From assembly GCA_963576735.1 (NCBI GenBank), contig OY755186.1, positions 12,697,970-12,761,969 of the forward strand: a stretch of 64,000 nt of DNA. Reading direction: 5' to 3'. The position numbers and the translations under genes were made by a program. This DNA comes from Bedellia somnulentella (taxonomy: Eukaryota; Arthropoda; Insecta; Lepidoptera; Bedelliidae). The notes beneath the pieces were generated by a model that searched no databases, was not told where the DNA came from, and saw only the letters and a list, made by a program, of their open reading frames with translations. Of the stretch, positions 10,604 to 22,300 are shown one piece after another. Each line of letters opens with the position of its first letter. Within the stretch, counting starts at the first letter, position 1.

Positions 10604-10974
10604 ATAAGCATAAGCATAAAGCATAAACGTTCACGCCGAATATCCCCGAAGGGGTTGGCAGAGGTACTGATACTTCTGAACATCACGTGACTTTGTCACC
10701 TGGTGTTCACAGTACCCACGTTTTGCATGGACAGTGTACTCACGTGATAGGGGGCAAGCCTATCGCCGTTTTGTACGAATACACTGTCACATGACTAAGT
10801 ACAACTCAGCCATGTGGGTTTCCTCACGATGTTTTCCCTCACCGTTAACAACCATGATAAATTAACCACACATATGTCTTTAGAAAAGACAAATTGGTGT
10901 AGGCCCGACCCAGGATTTGAACACTAGTCGTTTGCACGTTAACCGAGTGTTCTACCCACTAGGCTATCACGGTT
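10604..10974 (-). mobile_element. SINE family A, full-length copy
   Basis: This 371-bp copy is flanked by a perfect 12-bp target duplication GTCAAGGGAAGC (10592-10603 and 10975-10986). Read on the minus strand it starts with the tRNA-like head (CCGTGATAGCCTAGTGGGTA with an A-box, B-box GTGTTCAAATCC) and ends with CGTGAACGTTTATG and an (ATGCTT)n-like tail. The long duplication shows retroposition. Confidence 0.85.
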
Positions 10975-10986
10975 GTCAAGGGAAGC

Positions 10987-11485
10987 CTATTATTAAAATT
11001 GAATTTCTAAGTTGTTGTCTTATAGCTAGGTATTAAATTAATTCCACGCATTCTACCATTTAGCTCGGTACAGACGCCATCCCCAACCCCATGAGAAAGA
11101 CATGCGCCCTCAAAACAGATTGTCAGGATAATGCCGTATCATTGATATATTGTGGACAGAATCGTACAACCAGCAGAACTTAGGTATTATCCAAAATTTG
11201 AAGCACATTATGATAATTGAAATCAATACTAACATAATGCTTTTCGACTTATCAGTTGCTCAACAGTAGAAAGGGATGTTTATTAGTCGCAATTATGGCC
11301 ACGAAAACATCAAAGACTTACTGTAAGAGATTTTAGCTACATGGTCCTTAATATACTTTTGAAAGTGTAGATACCAATTTTGTAAGTTGGGTAAATGCAT
11401 CGATGGCATTTATGACACTTCCGAAGACCCACAGTTCTTCTAATAAACATCCCCATTGGCCGTTTAACATTGGAGAGAAAATGAG
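10987..11485. other. Intergenic DNA, nothing recognised
   Basis: No gene or named repeat is supported between the two family A copies. Confidence 0.4.
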
Positions 11486-11486
11486 A

Positions 11487-11722
11487 TGCCACGATAGCTC
11501 AGTGGTTACAACATGCACTTATCATGCAGAGAGGATCCAGTTCGATTCCCAGATACGTGGCTACACTAATGTGTCTTTTCTTAATTCATATGTGTGGTTA
11601 ATTTATCTTGGTTGTTAATGGTTAGGATGAACATCGTGAGGAAATCCGCATGGCTAGGTTGTACTTCGTCTTGTGACAATGTGTTCGAACAAAACGGCGA
11701 TAGGCCTGCCCCCTATTAAGTT
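11487..11722 (+). mobile_element. SINE family A, 3'-truncated copy
   Basis: The head CCACGATAGCTCAGTGGTTA and B-box CAGTTCGATTCCC are well kept. The body runs to GATAGGCCTGCCCCCTATTA and is then replaced by an AT-rich stretch leading into a family B copy. The A and B boxes are closer to a tRNA here than in other copies. Confidence 0.7.
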
Positions 11723-11836
11723 TTTTTTTATGGGTAATTTAATTAGGTATTTGTATTCTGATTCCCTTTTAGTAAATTTTTACTCTTTTAATAATTTAGT
11801 ACTTTTTTGTGTGTTTATTTTTAATAGTGTTTTATC

Positions 11837-12118
11837 GCCGTGTAGTGTCGGCTTAGAATAGCATCGCCGTGTAGTGTCGGCTTAGAATAGCACTACCCCG
11901 TTTCTACCGATGGGTGTACGTAAGAGGCGACTAACGGTATTGGGGCGTTTAAGGGATTTTTGGGCGATGCGGTTGGAGACCCATCACCAACAACCTTTAC
12001 TTTACCATCTTTTCCCCATTCAACTTTCCAAAAGTGGCTGAAGAATTTCTAATTCCTTAGCTCTGGCTACCCCTTCTAGGGATTTCAGCCGTGAGTATAT
12101 GTATGTATGTATGTTATT
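11837..12118 (+). mobile_element. SINE-like family B copy with duplicated 5' end
   Basis: The family 5' end (CGCCGTGTAGTGTCGGCTTA) occurs twice in tandem, at 11837 and about 11865. The normal body follows, ending in GCCGTGAGTATATG and a TATG microsatellite. The short 5' repeat could come from template switching or replication slippage. Confidence 0.75.
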
Positions 12119-12530
12119 TTTAATTTCGTGCCTTTTATACAGCAAAGGAATACCTATCTTTCTTTCTATATGAAGGTACAACTGAGTAACTACAACAAGT
12201 TACAACTTGACTTCAGTCATCTGTAAATAGGTACACGTACTGACTGGGCGAACCCTTCGCGAGGCAATATGTATATTATATTGCTATACAGGGTGGCTCA
12301 TTCAAATCGGTCAGTATGGGAAAGTCTGACACTATAAGACATACGAAGATTTGTTCTTAGGAACCATGTCACCGATTTTGATAAAAAGAAAAACTGCATT
12401 CATACATTTGAAAAAAAACTGTACCCAGCTCGGGAATCAAACACGGTTGTCTTGAAAAAATAAACTTACACTTTTTCTATTTTGTTATCATTTGTGTAGG
12501 TCTTAAGCTGTAAATGTCTCCATAACACAT

Positions 12531-12773
12531 ACATACATTTACTCACGGCTATAAATCCCTTAACGGGGTAGCCAGAGCTTTGGAATGAAAAATTCCTTAG
12601 CCACTTTTGGAAGTTGATTGTGGAAAATATGGTTATAATAAATGTTTTTGATGACGGGTCCCCAACCACATCGCCCAAAAATCACTTAATAAGCCCCTAT
12701 ACCCTTAGTCGCCTCTTACGATCACCCACGGGTAGAAATGGGGTTGTGTTATTCTAAGCCGACACTACACGGC
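12531..12773 (-). mobile_element. SINE-like family B, complete copy with 9-bp duplication
   Basis: This copy sets the ends of the family: 243 bp flanked by ATAACACAT at 12522-12530 and 12774-12782. Read on the minus strand it starts GCCGTGTAGTGTCGGCTTAG and ends in CTCACGGC-complement plus a TATG-type tail. It is inserted in the left arm of the mariner fold-back, so it is younger than the arms. Confidence 0.85.
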
Positions 12774-12835
12774 ATAACACATGATGTCTAAAATGAGTAA
12801 AATGCATTGTTTTGAGTTTGACATACTTTAATTTC

Positions 12836-13060
12836 TCAAAGTAGGTGTTCGAAGTGACCAGACCAGTGATCTAGACAGACATTTTTTAAAGTTTGTAATA
12901 TTTTCTGATGAATCTCAATTTTCCAACAACGGAATGTACAATCGTAAAAATCATCACTATTGGAGTCGAGAAAATCCCCTACGAATGCACGAAGGACGCC
13001 GCACAGTATTAGAATCGTAAGATCTAGCTGGACACAATTAGCAAAATTCATCATTAAAAC
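12836..13060 (-). pseudogene. Mariner transposase fragment, left arm
   Basis: On the minus strand the end of this stretch reads GHFEHLL before a stop, the same C-terminus as the right-arm copy. The VQLDLTILI region also matches the right arm. It is too short and decayed to encode a transposase. Confidence 0.55.
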
Positions 13061-13272
13061 CAACGCTTTAAAGTATATTTTAGCATTCTTCATTAGACAA
13101 CTAAATAAAATGCAAAAGGCTGTAGTTTAAAAATCAACTGATCAAAAGAAATTGATGCTTAAAGTTGTTACATCTGTAGGTGGTGTTATTCACAAACTTC
13201 GTTTGCTTTTATCCGTGATTCTTTTTAAGTCATAAACTAAAGTTATTGTTTACGAGTGAGTTTCTATGCAAT

Positions 13273-14162
13273 ATGGCTTCAAGTTCAGGTATGTAACTAA
13301 ATGAATCATCAATATAAAAACAGTTTGATTGCCTATATTGTCAATACTGGAATTTCCAAACAACATCGATGTTGTTAGTGTTGAATGTATGGTATGATGT
13401 CTTTCTTAGACAATATCTTTGCAGTCAAGTGTAGTCAAGGTCTAAGAGATATCTTATTAAATAGCATGTTTATAGTACTTTTGGGTAATAATAGTCATTA
13501 AATGCGATTTTTTGCGATTATTCATGTTTATTAATTTTTCCGTAGGTATCCGCCAACCAAAACGGATCGAAATTTTCAATATATGGCGCTCAGGTAAAAA
13601 TAAGGACCGAATACCGGCAATAAAAACCTTTATTAAGACTCTTTTACATTTAGAAGACTGCAACGATGATATAGACTTGAATTTAACCAAATTTGTAAAA
13701 AATGAATGCGAGAAAATCAGGTTGAAATGGGAGTTAAAACGAAGACGCTCCGATTTGTATTTTGGAACCTACGGGCAGTGGCTTGAGGAAAATGTAGTTT
13801 TTAATGTTCCACCACAACCAAACGTTCATACAGTATGTAGATCAGAGGTGAATGTTGTTGGCAGACCGGAAAAATCTTTTATAGAAAGTTCAGATAGGTC
13901 CAAAAGAAGGAAAGTAAAAGAAATTTACCAAAGCTTCGAGAGTGAAAAAATTGTTTTCGCGGCTCAGAAAATTCTGCACTCTTCCGGTAAACGAGATGCA
14001 TCAAATATAATCAAAGAACTTTCTGCCGAATCGGGAAAGCGTGGCACAGAATATAAAAAAGCGGTCTCAAAAAAAGTGTCTCAAAACCCTTACACTGCTG
14101 ACGAAGCTTTATCATTTTACATACATTTAAAAAATCGCGCCATCGGTCAAACTATGATTTAA
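13273..14162 (+). CDS. Two-exon gene of unknown function inside the fold-back element
   Basis: I model exon 1 as 13273-13288 (MASSS plus one base), a 257-base intron from GTATGTAACT to a pyrimidine-rich acceptor TTTTTCCGTAG, and exon 2 as 13546-14162. The joint keeps the frame and gives about 211 residues. An AATAAA lies at 14265-14270. The protein is Lys/Arg-rich and has no signal peptide or membrane segment. It contains FGTYGQWLEENVVFNVPP and, near the middle, GRPEKSFIESSDRSKRRK, a GRP(K)xF...RSKRR motif that looks nuclear or nucleic-acid binding. I do not recognise the family. It is not transposase: no DDE motifs are present. The frame is clean while the flanking transposase is ruined, which suggests recent capture or selection. 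The very short first exon is the weakest part of the model. Confidence 0.6.
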
Positions 14163-14369
14163 TTAAGTATTTGCTGACAATGTCAGACCCCTATGTTACT
14201 TTGCTCAGAAAATTTCCAATTAAAAAACATACAAATTTGGATAATGATATACATATTTTACTTAAATAAAGTTACTATACATACTTAAATGCTATTTCTA
14301 TCTTAAATGTCAACAATACCTTCATTAAAAACTTTTAATGTGGTCATATAATTTTGTCCAGCTAGATCT

Positions 14370-14895
14370 TTCGATTCTAATAGTGTGCGCCGTCAAGTTA
14401 GATTCTCATTTAACTGCTGGGTCGGCCTACTTCACAATAAGGTACTCTTGTTTAAAATTTATGATGGATATTTGGACAGATTCAAGTACCTCGCAATCTT
14501 AGAAGATCTTTTAGAAGTTGTACGAGAAATGTCAGCAGAGTAAGAGAACAACTTTATTTTCAACAGGACGGAGCACCGGCTCACACCGGCTCACAAAAGT
14601 CGCATAGCAAGAGACTTTTTAAATGAAACTTTCCGCGAAAATGGATTGGTACGAACGGCCCTATCAAATGGCCATCGAGGTCGCCCGATTTAACGCCTCT
14701 AGACTATTTTTTATGGGGTTACGTTAAGGATGAAGTTACAAAACAAGCTATGACACCGTTGAAGACCAAATAGAGTCAATTTTAACGCAAATTCACCACA
14801 TGAAGATACAAAATGCAAAAGTAAGATCGTTACCTAAACGTGTTGAAAATTGTATTGAAAAAAATGGTGGTCACTTCGAACACCTACTTTGACAA
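14370..14895 (+). pseudogene. Mariner-type transposase, decayed 3' part
   Basis: Frames broken by stops and frameshifts still show the DDE transposase signature: QQDGAPAHT around 14561 (second catalytic Asp), then a WIGTNGPIKW-like block, RSPDLTPLDYFLWGYVKDEV (third catalytic Asp region), and a C-terminal VENCIEKNGGHFEHLL. The first catalytic Asp region is missing. It lies in the right arm of the fold-back element. Confidence 0.75.
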
Positions 14896-15183
14896 ATTAA
14901 AGTATGTCAAAACAATGCATTTTATTCATTTTAGACATCGTATTTTATGGAGACATTTACAGCTTAAGACCTACACAATCGATATTAAAATAGAAAAAGT
15001 GTAAGTTTATTTTTTTAAAACAACCGGGTTCGATTCCCGAGCTGGGTACAGTTTTTTTACAAATGTATGAATGCAGTTTTTCTTTTTATCAAAATCGGTG
15101 ACATGGTTCCTAAGAACAAATCTTCGTATGTCTTATAGTTTCAGACTTTCCCATACTGACCGATTTGAATGAGCCACCCTGTA

Positions 15184-15420
15184 TATATATATGTTACGTA
15201 CCAAGGAATATGATTGGTGGATATCAAACGCATCCGTAGCATAGCTGCATAGCACATCTCTGGTGGAAAGGCACCCTAACGCTGGAATTTGGTTTTTGCT
15301 CCTTAAATAAATGATAAATATAGGAAAGAATAATTTCCACACCGGCGGGGATCGAACCCGCGACCTCGGGTATACGCCCCCGTCGATCTGCCAATTGAGC
15401 TAGTGTCAAAGGCTTCCACT
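15184..15420 (-). mobile_element. tRNA-derived SINE
   Basis: The minus-strand head at 15345-15415 has ACTAGCTCAATTGGCAGA (A box) and GCGGGTTCGATCCCCGC (B box with a good T-stem). The 7-bp acceptor stem does not pair, so this is not a working tRNA. The body runs to about 15184 and ends right beside the fold-back element. Confidence 0.65.
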
Positions 15421-15599
15421 GCGAAATTCTTTTATCCTTTGTTTCTTTTACACTTTTAGTAGTGTTTGCGTTCCCTACCCCTTATTTATTAGTAATAAAC
15501 CCCACATGAGGTTTTTATGAACAAAAAACATTCAGATCATTGCTCCATATTTAAAAAAATGGGATGTTGAGTCCAATCAGCCAACAATCCTTCTCCCCG

Positions 15600-16230
15600 C
15601 CCATACATCCCCAAAACAATCAATAAAGTAACATCAACATATACCCGTATTATCTATCATTATCATCATCACGTATCACTAACAACATTCTTATGCACGA
15701 TACGTTTGTGTCGCGACACGCAGCCGGGGGAACAGACCCGTGCTTCACCTCGTTGTTTCACCCAGGTGAAGCACGGGGCATAACCTAGTCCCGTGTTTCA
15801 CCTGGGTGCAGCACGGGGTATGCACTGGTCCCCATGCTCCAACCAGAAATCTATCGTAATACATAATGTAAATAAAAATAGGTTCTATTCACTTGAACTT
15901 ATTAATTATTACTTATTATAACTAGGTTTTTCCGATTACGAGCATCATAGATTGATCATGACTGTACAAAAATAATATTGGTTGGAGCACGGGGACTAGT
16001 GAATACCCCGTGTTGCACCTGGGTGAAACACGGGACTCTGTTATGCCCCGTGCTTCACCTGGGTGAAATAACGAGGTGAAGCACGGGTCTGTCCCCGCAG
16101 CCGGCTGTCCGGAAATCTTCCCGCAATGCGGGCACAGGAAGGGTCGTTCATCTGTATGCATTCGTAGATGTACCTGCAGGATATCCGGCGTGTTAAACAG
16201 TTTCCCGCAGGTTGAGCAATTAAAGGGATT
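15600..16230 (-). pseudogene. Duplicated last exon of the zinc-finger gene, decayed
   Basis: The segments 16097-16230 and 15600-15727 match the last coding exon and 3' UTR at 16320-16590. One encodes CSTCGKLFNTPDILQVHLRMH and the start of CPHCGK. A one-base deletion just after CPHCGK breaks the frame, and a MITE splits the copy at 15728-16096. It is a tandem duplication of the terminal exon lying directly downstream of its parent. Confidence 0.85.
15728..16096. mobile_element. hAT-like MITE with long terminal inverted repeats
   Basis: This 369-bp non-autonomous DNA transposon is flanked by an 8-bp duplication GCAGCCGG (15720-15727 and 16097-16104). Its ends are GGGAACAGACCCG and GGGGACAGACCCG in inverted orientation. 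The inverted repeats extend about 120-130 bp with internal GTGAAGCACGGGG-type subrepeats. The 8-bp duplication fits hAT; a 9-bp reading would fit Mutator, because a C precedes both copies. Confidence 0.8.
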
Positions 16231-16398
16231 TCCATTATTACGATGGGATCGAGAATCGGCTAGCTATTTTGATACAGCCAAAAAATAAACTAGTGAGCGT
16301 CAACGCTGGGATTTAGTATGTTGGTCCACGGTAAAAAACCTTCCTCAAAATAAAACAACCCATAAAGTAACATCAACATATATTATCTATCATCATCA

Positions 16399-19300
16399 TC
16401 ACGTATCACTAACAACATTCTTATGTACGATACGTTTGTGTCGCGACACGCAGCCGGCTGTCCGGAACGTCTTCCCGCAATGCGGGCACAGGAAGGGTCT
16501 TTCATCTGTATGCATTCGCAGATGTACCCGCAGGATATCCGGCGTGTTGAACCGTTTCCCGCAAGTAGGACAGGCGTGGCGGCGCTCGTTGGCGTGGTAA
16601 ACAAAATGGCGGCGGTATTGAGCTACGATGTGGAATGTTTTGCCGCAAACCTCGCATGTTTTGCGCGGCGTCGCTTCGTGGACGGCGCGGTGGACCTGAG
16701 AAAGGGGCTTGGTATTAGAATGTTATAGGTTGTTATAGGTTACAGACATAATTGCAAGAAGAAAGTTAGAGGCTAGAGAATTTAAAGAGGTAGAAAATGT
16801 TTAAAAAAAGATCATTTGTGTTTTCATCACCCAAAAATCGAGTTGATTTTTTTTAAGCCTTAGCGCCCCTCACTCTTAGTCGCCCAATACAGACAGCTAC
16901 TGTACATATGCGAAAATACTAGTCTAAGGCCACATAACAAGTCACACTGAAAAACACGGCTGAATATACTAAAGCATTTGAGTGTGTGTCTGTATAAAGC
17001 GGCAATAAACAAAGCTTGGGAGAACTAGTACCTCAGCCACGCTATGTCTATAATCAAGAATCTTAAGCTTTTAAATGGGAAATGTATGGGACTGCTAAAT
17101 AATGAAAACAGCTCACCTGCAATCCACTCTTAAACTTAAACTTCTTATCACAGATATCACACGAGTACGCCTTGTCAACCGAGTGAGCATCCAAGTGACC
17201 GCGCAAATTGTTCGTGTGTTTCCCGCAGATCTCGCAAATCTTCGTGTACACATACTCTTTCTTCGCTTTCTTTCTTCGTCTAACTATCTTTTTCTCTCTC
17301 TTTACTGGCGGAATGTCTTGTTTGTACTCATCGGTGGTATCAAAGTCTTGATAGTCTGTTGCGTCGTCTTGTAATGGAATGTTTTCAGATTTCACTGTTT
17401 CGTTGTTGTTCTGAACTACAATGCGGTGTTCCTTGTCAGTATCTTGGCATTTTCTTCTGAAACTGTAGGCGTTTTCTAACTCTCGAAGGCAGCTGAAGCA
17501 AATCTGCTTTGGTAGGTTATCATCTTTATCGATCTGTAAGAGACATTAAGTGATGATTAGTTAAGATCCATTTAAAAGAAAACTTAAAATTCAGATAAAG
17601 TTTGACACAATTTTGAAAAACACACATTTTAAAGTAAATCAGATTTCTTCTTTTTGAAGAATTTTTAAACCTCTGAAGTAGCATAATTGCACCCGTTTAT
17701 TAGATCCTACATTATAGTCGGTAATTAACTATCTATTTTCTTGTTAAATGCCAAAAGTGAAGTTACCTCAACTCCAGCAATCGCCTTTAGTTTATGCGCA
17801 AGATCAAATCCATCATCATCACACGCTTCAAATATATTATAAGAACCTTCCTCTATATTACACGTTCGACAAGACAAATCTTTCTCAATCTTTGGCTTCA
17901 GCTTCTGCTTCAAATCAAACAGCTTTATATCATCATCGAAATCATCATCAGCGATACGACTCTCTTCAAAGCTATCATCATTATTTATTATATCTTTTAG
18001 TTTCTTTAAACTTAATTTTGCAATGGGCATTTCTAGAGACTTTAGCACTGTCATGTATGAAGTTATCGCGTCGTAGTATGGCCAATGTTCTGTCAGCATT
18101 CCTTTATCTGCAAACTTTTTTTTCCACTAGAAAAAAAGATAATGTTTATTGTTTCTATTTTAGACGACTAAAATTTGTTTTGATTTATCATTTATAATTA
18201 CCTTGTAAGTTTTGACAAGGTGACTCCACATATCTCGTAGGTCCAACAAACTATGATCTAACGGCAGGCCATCGCTTCGCAACTTCTTCTCAACTTCCCT
18301 GATTACAACAATTTTTTTTTAATGAATTGTATGGTTATAAATTATTACTTAAAAATAACAGTAAAGCGGTGATCACTGCTGCTGAGTTTTAATTTATATA
18401 TTACTACCAAATGAATATAGAATATGAGTATGTAAAATAATATATGAATGCCCTACGATTCGGGTTTTATTCAATATGCCAAGTTTTCAAAAGAAAATTA
18501 CCAACCTCCAACCAGTGTTTTTTTGGTCATCGATTTTTTCAGTAAACATATGTTCAAACTCCGTTTTGGCCGTTATTAAACGCGAAATCCATTCCTCGCT
18601 CCCTAAAACACAAAGTATGTATCAATTTCTTAGGTGTTTTAGGTGTAACAACATTGTGGAATCAATAAAAAAACTAAAATACGACATACATGTCTATATA
18701 GTGCATACCATGAAAATTTCACTAAAAGGTCCAAACGCAAACGTTGCCGTGGGCAAATAGTAACATAAATTTATAAACCATCTAATGTATTAATCTATTT
18801 AAAGTAAACTTTATGAAATTGGTACAATGTAAAAAACCTGTTATTGTTTTCCTAAAATATGATTTTATTAATTTACATACATACATATACTCACGGCTAT
18901 AAATCCCTTAACGGGGTAGCCAGAGCTTTGGAATGAGAAATTCCTCAGCCACTTTTGGAAGTTGATTGGGGAAAAGATGGTAATAAATAAATGTTTTTGG
19001 TGACGGGTCTCCAACCACATCGCCCAAAAAACACTTAAGAAGCCCCATACCCTTAGTCGCCTCTTACGACCACCCACGGGTAGAAATGGGGTAGTGTTAT
19101 TCTAAGCTACAACACTACACGGCAATTAATTTATTTATTTCTACTTTGGTGTCTTAGTTGTAAAACTCTTATTGCTAATATATCCTCTATCGTACGACAT
19201 CTGTCATATGCGGGATCTATAAATGCAGTAAAATAAAAAATTGAGTGAAACGAACATGGCTGAGTAGAACTGACTCACATAGAAGCTTGTGCCCTATTAC

Positions 19301-22300
19301 GTAGATACTTAATTCTAGGAACTATTAGCTGTACCATATACGGCACGGAAGCTATGTTTAATTCAAATTTCCACTTACATCCATTAAGCGGATTCAGACT
19401 AAAGTTTCCATCGCCGTAATAGCATTTGAACAGGTTGTAGTAAATCCACGAAGTGTTGTTAGTGGCCAACGCTTTTTGGTAGTCCTGTGAATTATATTTA
19501 GATCAGTGGCTGTTGGCTGTAATAAGACCATACCGGCGTTTTATTACTGCTATAAAATTAACTTGTACTCGTTTTTATGGGTGGGTTAGGCAAACAAACA
19601 TCAAACACACCCTACATCTATTTATGTTGAGTAGCTATCAATATTTATATTTATAATTTATTTATACAAAACTGGCTAAGTGCGAGTGAACTGGAGAGTC
19701 GAGGGTTATATTCTTTGACTATTACTAAAAACTGTTAGTATCTTGTTAAAAGTTCTCAAAAGAATATAGAATAGAATAGAATAACTCTTTATTGTACATC
19801 AAACAAATTTACAAAAGAAATTATCATACAGTTTACAGTGAGGTACAATCGGCGGTCTTATCGCTAAAAGCGATCTCTTCCAGACAACCTTTGGAAGGTG
19901 AGATCGGTAAACTAGTTATCTGGGTAGATGCACAAAATAAGCTTACTTTAAACTAACTTATTTAATTGAAATAATAAATAATACTACTACTCTAACTACT
20001 AATTACTCTTGTTATTTACTATTAATAATATAAATACTATTATATTTTTTGTTTGTTGAGTTTAATTAGTTTATATAAAGGCTAAATACTATGTAAAATG
20101 TGAAGTATTGTGATATGAATAATAATATTTTTTGCAAGTAATATTTAATATCATTAGTGTAACTCGATTCTCATTAGCAAATCGCAAATGATCATTAGAA
20201 TGATTACGTTTCTCATTCGTGCAACCCAAAAGTGTGGATTTTTGTGTTTTATTATAATAAATAAGTGGACTCTTTGATTATAATGTGTTTCTTTAATACA
20301 GCAACCGATTTAAATCCCTAAATATGACAAAAAAATATAAAAATGGAATTCGTGAAAACGTTACTTTTTTGGCCCCAAATTTGAAATTCACCCTTTAGAC
20401 TTATTTACGGAAATGTCAAAAAATCCTGGTAATTTTTAAACTGCGATATTAGCTAAACCAAGTAAGCGAGAGTAAAATATTATAACATAAATATTAATTA
20501 TACAAAATAATATACATATTACACATATGAACACACATACATACATAACTACATACTTTTATAAATACAAGTAATACAAATACCTAAATAAAATACACAA
20601 ATACGTTTTAGAAATATAATTAATACATATAATTTAAAAAGCAACAGTATTACAGTGCTTCAGTGAGATAGTGTTGTTTCACCAGATCCTTGAACACATT
20701 AAGTGATTTAGCCAATCGCACCTCCACAGGAAGTGCGTTCCACAATTGCACAGCGTGTACAGAAAAAGAGGAGCCATAGAAATTGGTTGAATGAGAGGGA
20801 ATAGTTAATTGAAGATTATGGTCTGAACGTAAATTAAGGTTATGGGAAGAAGATAGAAATTGAAAACGTTCTTTTAGATAGAAAGGGGTGGCAGGATTGA
20901 ACAAGGTATAGTGAAGAAGAGACAAAGTATGTGCAAACGTTAAATTTTGATTTATCTGCATTGATAAGACTGAAAGAAAGATGAACTGCAAAACAAACCA
21001 ATAACATCTTTTTATATATTATTTATGTAAGCCTCTTTCTTGCCCGGAAGCCTGTGACGCGATGAGTTAAGCTAGAAATTTGGTTAAGGTATCGTTTTGT
21101 ACAGTTCGCGGCCGTGGTGTGCACAAAATTCAGACATCTGATGTAACTGGATTAAGTTAATTGTTAGAGAATTTCAAAGTTTCGATTTTGGCCCATAGAC
21201 TTTGCCTGAGTGTCATAAGCGCGCGCAAACTTTGTCGATCAGAGATGCGCTGTGATCGGTCGGAATTTTTTCAAACCGGCCAATCAGAAAAAATCTCTAG
21301 AAATTCAAAAGAGCTGCGCTGTGATTTGTCGGAAAATTTCAAAATAAACTCATTTTATAGGACGCGACGTAGTCGCGCCAGGGTTACCCACTAGTATGTA
21401 CTAATATTTAAAGGGAACTAATTTTTTGAGCTGTTATTTAAAAACTCGAGATGTTATTATGATTAGTTGAGCAGTTATTTAATTTAATGGCGGTTGAATA
21501 ATTATTGCGACAGTAAAACATAGACAGTAATAAAAAATTTATTAGTCGGTTATTTTATCATACAATGTCAATTCTAAAATTAATTGAGTAGTCCAATAAT
21601 TAAATGAGCGGTAAAAATGATGGAATGAGCGGTTCGATAAATAGTTCGGCAGATCATAACGATGCATGCCTGTTTGTATGTATACTTGCTTGCTTGTTTG
21701 CATGATTGGTTGCTATCGGGGGGTGCAGGGGGGCAGAGCCCCCTCTGCTTGGGGGGGTCGGGGGGCGAAAGCCCCCTGCAGACAAAGAAAAGTTAGGTCA
21801 CATTTAGTTAGGTTAGGTTAGATTATGTATAAAACGAGCGAGCGTAGCGCAGCGGAGCGAGCACCTCAATGCCTGATGCATGCCTATATGCATGCCTATA
21901 TGCTTACTTACTTTATAGAATTGCTTAGAATAAGATTTCTTACCGACAAATTCCGATTTATTACTGCCCACGCGTAACCGCTCGTTCAATATTTTTTACC
22001 GCCCATTTAATTATTGGACTACTCAATTATATATTCACTGATCCATTTCATTATTTTTTATAACTCATTTTTGTTTACTTTACTGCTTAGTTTTAACTGC
22101 TGAATTAGTTATTAAACGTGCCATTTATAATTTTTAACTTACCAAAACCGCTATATACAACTGCCTCTTTAAATCAGTGCCATATTTAAACACTATATTT
22201 CTTATTCATATGTGGGAGTACTGTTAGAGCGTACACTACAACGGACTCACTCGCATATAGCAGTGTCTCACTCATATTAGTACATCGCGGTGTCGAAATG

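Larger units (their letters stand above)
12289..15181. mobile_element. Mariner-superfamily fold-back element carrying a gene
   Basis: Both outer ends are ACAGGGTGGCTCATTCAAAT in inverted orientation, each next to TA, the target used by mariner/Tc1 elements. The similarity does not stop at short terminal repeats: left arm 12289-13060 (interrupted by a family B SINE at 12531-12773) and right arm 14340-15181 are long inverted copies of each other. Both contain the 3' part of a decayed transposase gene. The middle (13100-14340) holds a two-exon gene unrelated to transposase. The structure could be two inverted mariner remnants with host DNA between them, moved or not as a unit. Confidence 0.7.

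Noticed and set aside
13512..13545. Reading the 216-codon frame from 13512 as the protein start
   Set aside because: A TTTTTCCGTAG acceptor ends at 13545 and an ATG exon with a GTATGT donor lies upstream in the right phase; the first dozen codons look like intron.
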